From contig CABUBS010000038.1 of NCBI GenBank assembly GCA_902489855.1, forward strand, positions 1 through 13,503: a stretch of DNA of 13,503 bases. Direction: 5' to 3'. The notes under the pieces were generated by a model that was given only the letters and a program-made list of their open reading frames with translations, had not been told where the DNA came from and made no database searches. Shown here in pieces: positions 1 to 6,227 of the stretch. This DNA is from an uncultured Collinsella sp. (GTDB lineage Bacteria; Actinomycetota; Coriobacteriia; Coriobacteriales; Coriobacteriaceae). Each line of letters opens with the position of its first letter. The first letter of the stretch is position 1. Position numbers and translations under genes: made by a program.

Positions 1-60
1 GGATGTATCCGCCAATCCGCGGCCGTCGATGTCTGCCGCTACGCCGCCCGCCGTTTTTAG
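1..60 (+). CDS. possible 3' end of a plus-strand gene (unidentified)
   Basis: Frame 1 is open from the window edge to a TAG at 58-60 and would encode the last 19 residues of a protein, ending CRYAARRF. Codons are GC-rich at third positions, like the neighbouring genes, and the hairpin beginning at 43 would suit the end of a plus-strand gene convergent with the response regulator. The piece is too short to assign a family, and 60 bp of open frame in GC-rich DNA can occur by chance. The left-hand neighbour sequence would settle it. Confidence 0.22.
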   Translation, partial: GCIRQSAAVDVCRYAARRF

Positions 61-79
61 ATGCGAAACGGTGGGCGGC
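43..79. terminator. hairpin between a possible upstream gene and the response regulator
   Basis: Positions 43-56 pair with 66-79 around a 9-nt loop, giving a 14-bp stem. The only irregular pair is G50 with T72, which is a G-U wobble in a plus-strand RNA and a C-A mismatch in a minus-strand RNA, so the structure fits a plus-strand transcript slightly better. It lies about 40 nt beyond the stop codon of the minus-strand response regulator. There is no good run of T after the stem on either strand (ctatcttt on plus), so it is a weak intrinsic terminator or a mRNA-end stabilising hairpin. Confidence 0.5.
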
Positions 80-117
80 CTATCTTTGCGGCGCCGGAAC
101 ACGGGTGAGCGCGTCGA

Positions 118-741
118 TTACGGGCGCTCCATGTTGGGAACGATGCTGCCCTCGGTCACCGCATGCACGGCCAGGCGCATGATGTTGTCGTAGCCGGTCT
201 TGCTCAGGATCTCCGAGATGCGGCGCTTGATGGTGCCCTCACTCATAAACAGCTCGGCCGCGATCTCGCGACGACTTTTGCCCTCGCAGGCAAGGCGCAA
301 AATCGATAGCTCGACATCGTCGAGGGCTGCTGTACCCGAAAAAATGCTCTCGGGCGGCTTGGGAAACGTGCAGTAGCCAGCCAACGTGGAGCGCATCACG
401 GCGAACAGCTCGTCGATACCGACGTTCTTGTACACAAAGCTATCGACGCCCGCCTCGCGGGCCTGATCGACAAAGGTGATCTCGGGCATGCCTGTCATGA
501 TAATGATGCGACACTCGAGCAGCTGCTCCTTGATGCGTGCCGCCGCCACGATGCCGTTTGAATCGTGTTCGGTGCACACGTCCATCAGTATCATGTCCGG
601 GCGCTCCTTGAGCGCGACACCCAAGGCCTCGGAGGCATCGGCGATCGCGGCAACGACGGTCATATCGGGCTGGTCGCCAACGGAGCGCGCCAGGCTCTCG
701 CGCAGGATGGCCTGATCTTCGACAATTAACACGCGGATCAT
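118..741 (-). CDS. NarL/FixJ-family response regulator with LuxR-type HTH
   Basis: Cytoplasmic transcription regulator of 207 residues, the normal length for the NarL/FixJ family. The N-terminal receiver domain (about 1-120) shows the acidic pocket E8-D9, the phosphoacceptor D54 (ILMDV), the conserved threonine T83 (IMTG) and K105 (VYKN). The C-terminal LuxR-type helix-turn-helix spans about 135-198, with the typical DDVELSILRLACEGKSRREI stretch followed by MSEGTIKRRISEIL. It should be phosphorylated by the histidine kinase encoded immediately upstream: the kinase stop and this ATG overlap as ATGA (738-741). The start is well supported by an AAAGGAG ribosome-binding site 7 nt before the ATG. 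The target genes cannot be read from the sequence; control of its own operon or of genes outside the window is possible. It is last in a three-gene operon. Confidence 0.95.
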   Translation of the reverse strand: MIRVLIVEDQAILRESLARSVGDQPDMTVVAAIADASEALGVALKERPDMILMDVCTEHDSNGIVAAARIKEQLLECRIIIMTGMPEITFVDQAREAGVDSFVYKNVGIDELFAVMRSTLAGYCTFPKPPESIFSGTAALDDVELSILRLACEGKSRREIAAELFMSEGTIKRRISEILSKTGYDNIMRLAVHAVTEGSIVPNMERP

Positions 742-2237
742 GAGTTTCTCCTTTGGGACGTGTCGTTGGCGTTAAGCGAAATGGATACCGTAAGCGTAAA
801 GGGCGGGGTGGCGTGGACCTCTAGGCTGCCACCCAGATCTTGCGCGACATGCCTCATACCTGGGATACCCGTTCCCTCGCGATACGATACGGGGGCCGGG
901 AACCCGTCGTTAGAAATCGTCATGTGCGCGACGGCGTCAGCATCCGTCCCCTCCTGCCACAAGCGCACATGGACCCGATGCGCCTGCGCATGCTTGGTGG
1001 CATTGGTCGATGCCTCGCGGATAATCTGCAAAAAGGCGGCAGCGACGTGAGCATCGTCCGGAAGCGATCCATCTACATCGATCTGAACGCTCACCAGGCC
1101 AAAGGCATGAACGATATCGCCCAGTTGCTCCGCCGGCTCGCTAGCGCCACCGCTACGCAGGTCGGCGGCAATCGAGCGCAGCAGCGGGTCGATCTGCTCG
1201 AGTGACTCGTCATCCAGGCGCCCCTCCTCCAGATAGCGATGGAGGATGGACAGGCGCTGCCCGATCACGTCGTGCACGCGAGCGCGCATACGCAGATAGG
1301 CCGCATTGTCGGCAACTTTTTTGACTTCCTCGATCTGGGCCTGGAGCTCTTGACCCGCGAGCTCAAGCAGGTGGTTGGCTTGCGCCAAACGATCGTGAGC
1401 ATGCGCGTACTCTGTTACATCCAAACCGATAATGCGCTCGAAGAGGCAGCCAGAAACCATAACGTCATCGTGCACAAACAAGCGAATCTCGGCGGGAGAA
1501 ACCTCGACCACAACGCGCGCCTCACCAAAGCGGTCCAAATTGATGCGCACGCGGCTCTGGCTGCTTTCGGGCATTTGCATGCTGAGCTTGCGCAGGTCGT
1601 TCCATGTACCGCTCATATCGCCTAGGTCGGTGGGCATATGAAGCTCCACCAGGTTTTTGCGCATGCAGCGGTTCATGAGCAGTGGACGGCCCCTCGAGTC
1701 CAGATACAGGATGCCCACGGGAATCACGTTGATGGTTTCGATCGTCGAGAACGCGGTGATATCCTCCTGGCGGTTACGGACGTCCATCAAGAGCGCCGCG
1801 ACGGAACGGAACAGGAAGAACGCTCCCTCTGCGATAAGGACAACGGCCCACACCGAGCCCATGGCAAAAACCACCGGCGGTGTCACGGCGCCAACAAGCA
1901 GCAGCTCGACCAGCATGACAGGGCGACGATAGTGCACCATAAGGACCACGCCATAGGCAAAGATCGCGGCATTGAGCCACAGCACTCCGCCCATTGCCCT
2001 GGCGCAAACGTCAAGCGGCGCCACCAGATACGAGCCAGACGACGCGAATAAGATGAGCGCCGAAATCATCAGGTGAAGCACAAGGCTCGTCTCGTAGGCG
2101 CAAATCACCTTACGGTTATAGGACGAGCGGCGCGATGCGATGAGCGGGACGTGGATCATCTGCAGACACGCAGCCAGGGCAAAGACAACATCGAGCGCAA
2201 CGATTTGGGGAAGGATGAACGAAATCTGCATCGTCAC
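738..2237 (-). CDS. membrane sensor histidine kinase, HisKA_3 / NarX-like class
   Basis: A 499-residue kinase partnered with the response regulator that follows it. The N-terminal part (about 1-155) is strongly hydrophobic and could form five or six membrane spans. A PAS-like segment follows (about 168-280, with IPVGILYLDSRGRPLLMN), then a helical linker (about 285-315). The phosphoacceptor motif is H322 in VHDVIGQRLS, the HDxxGQ signature of HisKA_3 kinases. The ATPase domain shows the N box at 407-416 (N412 in REASTNATKH), a SNDG motif at 442-445 and the glycine-rich GTGIPGM at 455-461. The start is GTG at 2237, overlapping the TGA of the upstream membrane protein by 4 bp (GTGA). An ATG two codons inside (2231) is the alternative; neither has a strong ribosome-binding site, which suits translational coupling. 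The ligand is unknown. Confidence 0.93.
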   Translation of the reverse strand: MTMQISFILPQIVALDVVFALAACLQMIHVPLIASRRSSYNRKVICAYETSLVLHLMISALILFASSGSYLVAPLDVCARAMGGVLWLNAAIFAYGVVLMVHYRRPVMLVELLLVGAVTPPVVFAMGSVWAVVLIAEGAFFLFRSVAALLMDVRNRQEDITAFSTIETINVIPVGILYLDSRGRPLLMNRCMRKNLVELHMPTDLGDMSGTWNDLRKLSMQMPESSQSRVRINLDRFGEARVVVEVSPAEIRLFVHDDVMVSGCLFERIIGLDVTEYAHAHDRLAQANHLLELAGQELQAQIEEVKKVADNAAYLRMRARVHDVIGQRLSILHRYLEEGRLDDESLEQIDPLLRSIAADLRSGGASEPAEQLGDIVHAFGLVSVQIDVDGSLPDDAHVAAAFLQIIREASTNATKHAQAHRVHVRLWQEGTDADAVAHMTISNDGFPAPVSYREGTGIPGMRHVAQDLGGSLEVHATPPFTLTVSISLNANDTSQRRNS

Positions 2238-4117
2238 TCACCCGCCCTCGGCATCAAGACGATCATGCGCAGCTGGCCGGGCTCGCCCTCAAGGCGGTAT
2301 GCCACGTTGCGCCCTTGCAGAGCGCTTTCGAGCTCTTGCGCAGCGGACGTCTGCGAAAGATCTTCATCATCGTTGGAAAAAAGCGTGGCGCGCAGCTCGA
2401 CACTGCACCGGTCATGGTCGCCCAAGTGATACATAAGCGCCGGATGGTCGGTGGTGTAGGCAAAAAACGCAAAGTCATACACGCAGTCGTACAGGGCGCT
2501 TACCGTACTGGCGTGCATCGGGCGCCGTATGGCGATAATCGAAGCGCAATCGACATCGATGGTGCGCAGGTCGCTTGCGAGCTCATTGGCAATGAGTTGA
2601 ATGCGGTCGCGATCAAAACCGCTCTCCCCGTGCTGCGCCAACGTGAGCGACCCTTTGCGCTTGCAATAGGCGACGAGCATCTTGGCGCGCTGCAGCATGC
2701 GGTAACGCTCGTGTGAAGACGCCTCGTCGGTCAACGGTGGCAGCGAGCTCAGCAGGTCGTACATCTCTTCGAACGCGCGGGCAAGCGCCTGGTCCACGTC
2801 TTGGACTAGCAAGGTCTCGGCCTCTTGATCTGCCAGATGCGTCTTAAGATCGTAGTCGGCCGTGAGCAGCTCATTTTGGCGCTGCAGCTCCATGCGACGA
2901 TGTGCCAGTTCACGGTTAAGCTCGTTGAGCTCCGACACGTCTTGGGCAAGCAGGGCCGATCCGCCCAGCAGCGGAAAGGCGCGGTACATCACATCGGGAT
3001 CGGACGCCACGGCAAAGGCATGGGCATGCCCGTGTTCCTGGGCCCGCAGCTCTTCGCACACGCCCGCCGGCATTGGCTTTGACACCGGTGTGGCATAGAC
3101 TTCCTGCAGGTCGCGCGTTAGAACTTTGAGGTCGAGCGGCAAGGTATCGAAGATGCCGGCAATGTCGTGATATGACGGAATGACACCGCAATCGAGACAG
3201 ATTTCCATCGCCACCACGCACAAGACGCAATAGACGAGCGAGAAGTTGAGCCTCCATGCCCAGGGCACGCGCAGAGCATACGAGATGGCAAAGAACGCAC
3301 CACCCAACAAAACAAGCGCCGCCGTGCCCGAGAAACGTTGGATGCGAAAGGACGAGGACCGGCCCACCAGGATAAAAAAGGCCACGAAGTTAAAGGCCGT
3401 CCACACTAAGACGGCGAAATAGCCCCAGCCGTACGTGTAATCGTTGCTCCAGGTGTCGCTTGCACGGTCAAAGTGGAATACCTGCCGGTGGAAATCGTTG
3501 GTGAGCACAAAACCGATAAGTAGGATGGCCACGACCCACAAGATGCTGCGATAGCGACGGCCCGCACGGTGTTGTTCCAGCCCCGCAAGGCGCAGGCCGC
3601 ACAGCTGGTAGAGCAGCGGAATGAGCGTCATGGGCACGTAGTACAGGTACCACAGCACGGTGGCATAGAACGGTGTGAACGACTTGTATTTGAGGATGAC
3701 CTCAATCATCCAGAGGGCGCAGATGGTGGCGACGGCAACAAGGCGGCGGCGCAACACATAGTCCAAACAGCGCAGATAGACCGATACGCCCCAGATTGAA
3801 AATATAATTGCGGCGACAAGCAGCGGGAGAGAGCTCGAATGGACGAGCGCATCCACGACCTCTTCGGACACCTCGCTATAGGCGGGCACGGCGTTAGAAA
3901 GCTTGGGGTCGGAGGCAAACAGCGCCGGCAAGACTGCCAAAAGCATGAGGAACAGCACGGTGATGGCGCCGGCGATAGCAAAGACGCGGTGACGGTACAC
4001 CAGGTGCGTTATGCCAACGAGGAATCGCGGCATGGCGAAGAGCCTGCCGCCCCTGGGATCCGCCACCGGCGCGGATCGGGCGGCCGCATGGCCGATATGT
4101 CGCTCGCGGGTACCCAT
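2234..4117 (-). CDS. 7TM sensor-like membrane protein with coiled coil and kinase-like but apparently inactive C-terminus
   Basis: First gene of the signalling operon. The open frame runs back to a TTG at 4186 (650 residues); in-frame ATGs lie at 4117 (used here) and 4033. The ATG at 4033 has the best ribosome-binding site (GGCAGG 9 nt upstream) and leaves only a short tail before the first membrane span, so it may be the true start. Residue numbers below count from the TTG. About seven or eight membrane spans fill 66-335, with the TNDFHRQVFHF motif (229-239) typical of the N-terminal 7TM region of histidine kinases. A coiled coil follows (about 415-460). The C-terminus (about 480-650) keeps an AKMLVAYCKRKGSL stretch seen in GHKL-type sensor proteins, but no HDxxG phosphoacceptor, no N-box Asn (SALYDCVYDFAFFA stands where it is expected) and no glycine-rich ATP lid. 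I infer a non-catalytic sensor that modulates the co-encoded kinase. Confidence 0.82.
   Translation of the reverse strand: MGTRERHIGHAAARSAPVADPRGGRLFAMPRFLVGITHLVYRHRVFAIAGAITVLFLMLLAVLPALFASDPKLSNAVPAYSEVSEEVVDALVHSSSLPLLVAAIIFSIWGVSVYLRCLDYVLRRRLVAVATICALWMIEVILKYKSFTPFYATVLWYLYYVPMTLIPLLYQLCGLRLAGLEQHRAGRRYRSILWVVAILLIGFVLTNDFHRQVFHFDRASDTWSNDYTYGWGYFAVLVWTAFNFVAFFILVGRSSSFRIQRFSGTAALVLLGGAFFAISYALRVPWAWRLNFSLVYCVLCVVAMEICLDCGVIPSYHDIAGIFDTLPLDLKVLTRDLQEVYATPVSKPMPAGVCEELRAQEHGHAHAFAVASDPDVMYRAFPLLGGSALLAQDVSELNELNRELAHRRMELQRQNELLTADYDLKTHLADQEAETLLVQDVDQALARAFEEMYDLLSSLPPLTDEASSHERYRMLQRAKMLVAYCKRKGSLTLAQHGESGFDRDRIQLIANELASDLRTIDVDCASIIAIRRPMHASTVSALYDCVYDFAFFAYTTDHPALMYHLGDHDRCSVELRATLFSNDDEDLSQTSAAQELESALQGRNVAYRLEGEPGQLRMIVLMPRAGE
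4036..4053. repeat. arm B of an 18-bp perfect inverted repeat, over the RBS of the 7TM gene
   Basis: The sequence cgaagagcctgccgcccc is present here, and its exact reverse complement lies at 4207-4224, 171 bp away. The match stops at both ends (mismatches at 4035/4225 and 4054/4206). On the minus strand this arm ends 2 nt before the ATG at 4033 and contains its purine-rich ribosome-binding sequence, so it is probably the original and 4207-4224 the copy. An 18-bp match over this distance is not expected by chance. Confidence 0.9.
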
Positions 4118-4172
4118 AGTGCTTTTAGTGTACCGACAGGCAGGCTCAAAAAACGGGCCGCATGTCCCAAAA

Positions 4173-4243
4173 TCCGTAGACGGCAAAGCGCATTGCTTCG
4201 AATGGCGGGGCGGCAGGCTCTTCGTCCGTAGACGGCAAAGCGC
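4173..4243. repeat. mosaic insertion: two inverted copies between 19-bp direct repeats
   Basis: The 19-mer tccgtagacggcaaagcgc occurs at 4173-4191 and again at 4225-4243. The 33 bp between them consist entirely of two other local sequences in inverted orientation. Positions 4191-4207 are the exact reverse complement of 4325-4341 (3' end of the GH1 gene). Positions 4207-4224 are the exact reverse complement of 4036-4053 (RBS of the 7TM gene). Adjacent pieces share one base at each of the junctions 4191 and 4207. The second direct repeat runs into the left arm of the terminator hairpin at 4237. This reads as an insertion built by copying short local templates. It has no open frame and does not resemble an insertion sequence. 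Confidence 0.85.
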
Positions 4244-4275
4244 CCGGCAAGCACAAACTACTCGCCGGGCGCTTT
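4237..4275 (-). terminator. terminator hairpin after the GH1 gene
   Basis: A perfect 12-bp GC-rich stem, aaagcgcccggc (4237-4248) with gccgggcgcttt (4264-4275), and a 15-nt loop. It starts about 35 nt beyond the GH1 stop codon on the minus strand. The T tract after the stem is poor (only the TTT that belongs to the stem arm, then GCCG), so termination may be partial. The upstream copy of the 19-bp direct repeat supplies a second aaagcgc that could compete for the gcgcttt arm. Confidence 0.65.
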
Positions 4276-4324
4276 GGTTAGGAGACTATGAGGTTGGGGG
4301 CTCGGTGCCCTTAGGACAGGTCCT

Positions 4325-4341
4325 CGCCATTCGAAGCAATG
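4325..4341. repeat. arm A of a 17-bp perfect inverted repeat, in the GH1 3' end
   Basis: cgccattcgaagcaatg here is the exact reverse complement of 4191-4207, 134 bp away; the match ends with mismatches on both sides. This arm encodes the conserved C-terminal VIASNGE region of the GH1 enzyme, so it is the likely original. The two arms flank the GH1 terminator hairpin. Confidence 0.88.
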
Positions 4342-4803
4342 ACGCGCTTGTACCAGTCGAAGCTCTTCTTCTTGGAGCGCTTGAGGGTACCGTTGCCGGC
4401 ATCGTCGCGGTCGACGTAGATGAAGCCGTAGCGCTTGGACATCTCGCCCGTGCCGGCCGAGACCAGGTCGATCGGGCCCCAGGTGGTGTAGCCCAGCAGG
4501 TCGACACCGTCCTCAGTCACCGCGTCGCGCATCGCAGCGATGTGCTGGCGCAGGTAGTCGATACGGTAGTCGTCGTTGATGGAGCCGTCCTCCTCGACAA
4601 CGTCCTTGGCGCCCAGACCGTTTTCAACCACGAACAGCGGCTTCTGATAGCGGTCGTACAGGTCGTTGAGGGTGATGCGGAAGCCCAGCGGATCGATGGC
4701 CCAGCCCCACTGGCTCTGCTGCAGGTAGGGGTTCTTGGCGCCGGCGAAGGCGTTGCCCTGGGTTTTCTCGACATCGGGATTGTCGGCGCCCGCGGAGCAG
4801 CGG

Positions 4804-4821
4804 GGGCGATGTGCGCCAGGC
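4804..4821. repeat. 18-bp inverted copy of 4986-5003, inside the GH1 gene
   Basis: gggcgatgtgcgccaggc here is the exact reverse complement of 4986-5003, with mismatches immediately beyond both ends. The source encodes an ordinary GH1 stretch (PGDVRQAQ), while the copy sits exactly where the reading frame is lost and where the expected YY-M-S motif is missing. The direction of copying is therefore 4986-5003 to 4804-4821. Confidence 0.9.
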
Positions 4822-5782
4822 TAAAGCTGATGAAGTCGACGGTGTTGGCGGCCAGAATCTCGCGGTCCTCGTCGGTCATGCCCACGTCGATGCCCAGACG
4901 CTCAAGCTTCTTGACGGCATAGGCCGGGTAATAGCCACGGCTCTGGACGTCGACGAAGAAGTAGTTGTCCTGGTTGTCGAGCTGGGCCTGGCGCACATCG
5001 CCCGGGCGACAGCTGTAGGGGTAGTAGGTGCCGGCAGCGAGCATGCAGCCAATCTTGACCTCGGGGTCGATCTCGTGGGCGATCTTGGTGGCCCAAGCGC
5101 TGGCGACGAGCTCGTTGTGGGCGGCCAGGTACTCGACGGCCTCCTTGTTCTCGCCCTCCTCAAAGACCAGACCTGCGCCCATAAACGGCAGGTGCAGGAT
5201 CATATTGATCTCGTTAAAGGTGAGCCAGTACTTCACCAGGCCCTTGTAGCGGGTGAAGATTGTGGTCGCAAGGTTCTTGTAGAAGTCGATGAGCTTGCGG
5301 TTGCGCCAGCCGCCGTACTCCTTGATGAGGTGGATCGGGCAGTCGAAGTGCGTGATGGTCACGAGCGGCTCGATGCCGTGCTTCTGGCACTCGCGGAACA
5401 CGTCCTCGTAGAAGGCCAGGCCGGCCTCGTTGGGCTCGGTCTCGTCACCGTTGGGGAAGATGCGGGTCCAAGCCAGGCTCATGCGGAAGGTCTTAAAGCC
5501 CATCTCGGCAAAGAGGGCGATGTCCTCCTTGTAGTGATGGTAAAAATCGATGCCGGTCTGCGCGGGATAGTAATAGCCGTCCTCGAAGTCGAGCATCTTG
5601 CGCTGGCCGGAGACCACCGCGAAGCGCTCGGAGCCGTGCGGGGCCACGTCCACGTTGGCCAGGCCGCGGCCGTCCACGTTGTAGGCACCCTCGCACTGGT
5701 TGGCAGCCGTCGCGCCGCCCCACAGGAAGTCATTACGGAAAGCCATGCATCGATCCTTTCATACGCTGCTTGTCGTGGTTTC

Positions 5783-5811
5783 AGTATCCCCGTAAACGGG
5801 GCGCCACCCAA
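5783..5811 (-). promoter_or_regulatory. possible promoter for the GH1 gene
   Basis: On the minus strand, TTGGGT (5811-5806) and GATACT (5788-5783) are separated by 17 bp, a fair match to a sigma-70-type promoter. The -10 element lies about 37 nt before the GH1 start codon. A small palindrome, CCCCGTTTACGGGG, fills most of the spacer and could be an operator or part of a 5' hairpin. This is sequence similarity only; there is no evidence for transcription. Confidence 0.35.
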
Positions 5812-5889
5812 CGACAACAATGCAGGTCGACACTTCTTTTCGCACGCAGGCGCCCAGCAGCCGCCCGAGCCTGACACTTTCTGATACCC

Positions 5890-5926
5890 AACCACCAAAA
5901 AGAGGACAGGCACCTTTGTGGTGGTT
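5890..5926. repeat. palindromic element H, left copy
   Basis: Arms 5890-5902 and 5914-5926 pair over 13 bp with one mismatch around the conserved loop core gaggacaggcac. A second copy lies at 7336-7376 with the same orientation and loop (ggggacaggcac). Hairpins with a GGGGACAGGCACC core resemble short interspersed REP-like elements in many bacterial genomes, often linked to Y1/RAYT-type transposases; no such transposase is encoded in this window. Confidence 0.8.
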
Positions 5927-5958
5927 TGGACCCGAGAGATAGTCCGCTCCGCCGGTTT

Positions 5959-6015
5959 GTCTCAATCTGTAACAGTTAGACCGTTAAAACCGAGCCTGGT
6001 GTTACAGATCGAGAT
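5959..6015. repeat. palindromic element R, copy 1 (diverged)
   Basis: Left arm gtctcaatctgtaaca (5959-5974) and right arm tgttacagatcgagat (6000-6015) pair with two irregular positions around a 25-nt loop. The loop has drifted furthest from the other two copies. The shared 5' flank ggtttgtctc places it in the same family as R2 and R3. Confidence 0.8.
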
Positions 6016-6038
6016 TTTCGGGCAGCCCCCTGCAGTTT

Positions 6039-6095
6039 GTCTCGTTCTGTAACAGGAAAAGACGATTTAGCCTGCTAGATGTTACAGAACGAGAC
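6039..6095. repeat. palindromic element R, copy 2 (perfect stem)
   Basis: gtctcgttctgtaaca (6039-6054) and tgttacagaacgagac (6080-6095) form a perfect 16-bp stem around a 25-nt loop. The loop shares gacgattt and gctaga with copy 3 at 7386-7443. It lies about 10-20 nt from the remnant of a DUF4867-like gene end, as copy 3 lies 6 nt from the intact DUF4867 gene. Confidence 0.85.
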
Positions 6096-6105
6096 AGAAG
6101 GTCCC

Positions 6106-6170
6106 GGTCTTCGTTGATGTCGAGGTTCTTTTCGATGAGCCCCCCCCCTGAAGCCGCCCTCGACCAGTAG
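6106..6170 (-). pseudogene. remnant of the 3' end of a DUF4867-like gene
   Basis: On the minus strand this segment translates as LVEGGFRG and then, after a one-frame shift at a run of nine C (6140-6148), as GLIEKNLDIN. The intact DUF4867 gene at 7450-8094 ends EGGYVGLTGKNLDITCD, so the two align end to end. At DNA level both contain gatgtcgaggtt followed by gccgccctcg at nearly the same spacing. The remnant has no start and no correct stop, and it is followed by an R palindrome just like the intact gene. It is a decayed fragment of a paralogue or of a duplicated gene end. Confidence 0.6.
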
Positions 6171-6184
6171 TCAATTTGACTGAA

Positions 6185-6219
6185 TAGGAAAAAAAGGAAA
6201 AAATAGGAAAAAAAGGAAA
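6185..6219 (+). repeat. purine-rich tandem repeat ahead of the ATPase gene
   Basis: The 16-mer taggaaaaaaaggaaa occurs at 6185-6200 and 6204-6219 (period 19, aaa between the copies). The second copy overlaps the ribosome-binding site of the ATPase gene, and the first supplies a similar GGAAA further upstream. TTGACT at 6176-6181 could be a -35 box, but the matching -10 region is poor. Slippage here could change RBS spacing or strength. Confidence 0.7.
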
Positions 6220-6227
6220 GGAGACTT

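Larger units (their letters stand above)
4311..5746 (-). pseudogene. 6-phospho-beta-glucosidase (GH1, BglA-like), frameshifted
   Basis: GH1 enzyme that would hydrolyse phosphorylated beta-glucosides in the cytoplasm after PTS uptake. The first frame (5746 to about 4820) holds the N-terminal FLWGGATAANQ motif and the acid/base glutamate E179 in TFNEI. The rest lies in another frame, starting around RCSAGADNPDV (about 4800) and running to 4311; it carries the nucleophile glutamate in VVENGLG and the phosphate-binding SAGTGEMSKRY motif of 6-phospho-beta-glycosidases. The frame is lost at 4804-4821, right after FISFS, where the family normally continues with YY-M-S; that stretch is replaced by an 18-bp inverted copy of 4986-5003. 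The span is 1436 nt; removing 5 nt gives 477 codons, the usual family length. The start has AAAGGA 8 nt upstream. If the sequence is correct, the product lacks its nucleophile and is inactive. Confidence 0.9.

Noticed and set aside
4802..4806. Simple one-base slip in the GGGGG run as cause of the GH1 frameshift
   Set aside because: Adding one base restores the frame but leaves LAHIAP in place of the conserved Tyr-Tyr-Met-Ser motif. The 18-bp inverted copy explains both the frame loss and the missing motif.
4009..4922. Plus-strand open frame of about 300 codons spanning 4011-4922
   Set aside because: It crosses two real genes and the mosaic intergenic region in antisense, has no ribosome-binding site at its start and no recognisable domain.
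4811..5884. Long plus-strand open frame of 357 codons
   Set aside because: It is antisense to the GH1 gene; its Val/Ala/Leu/Asp-rich translation is the usual shadow of a GC-rich coding strand, with no recognisable family.
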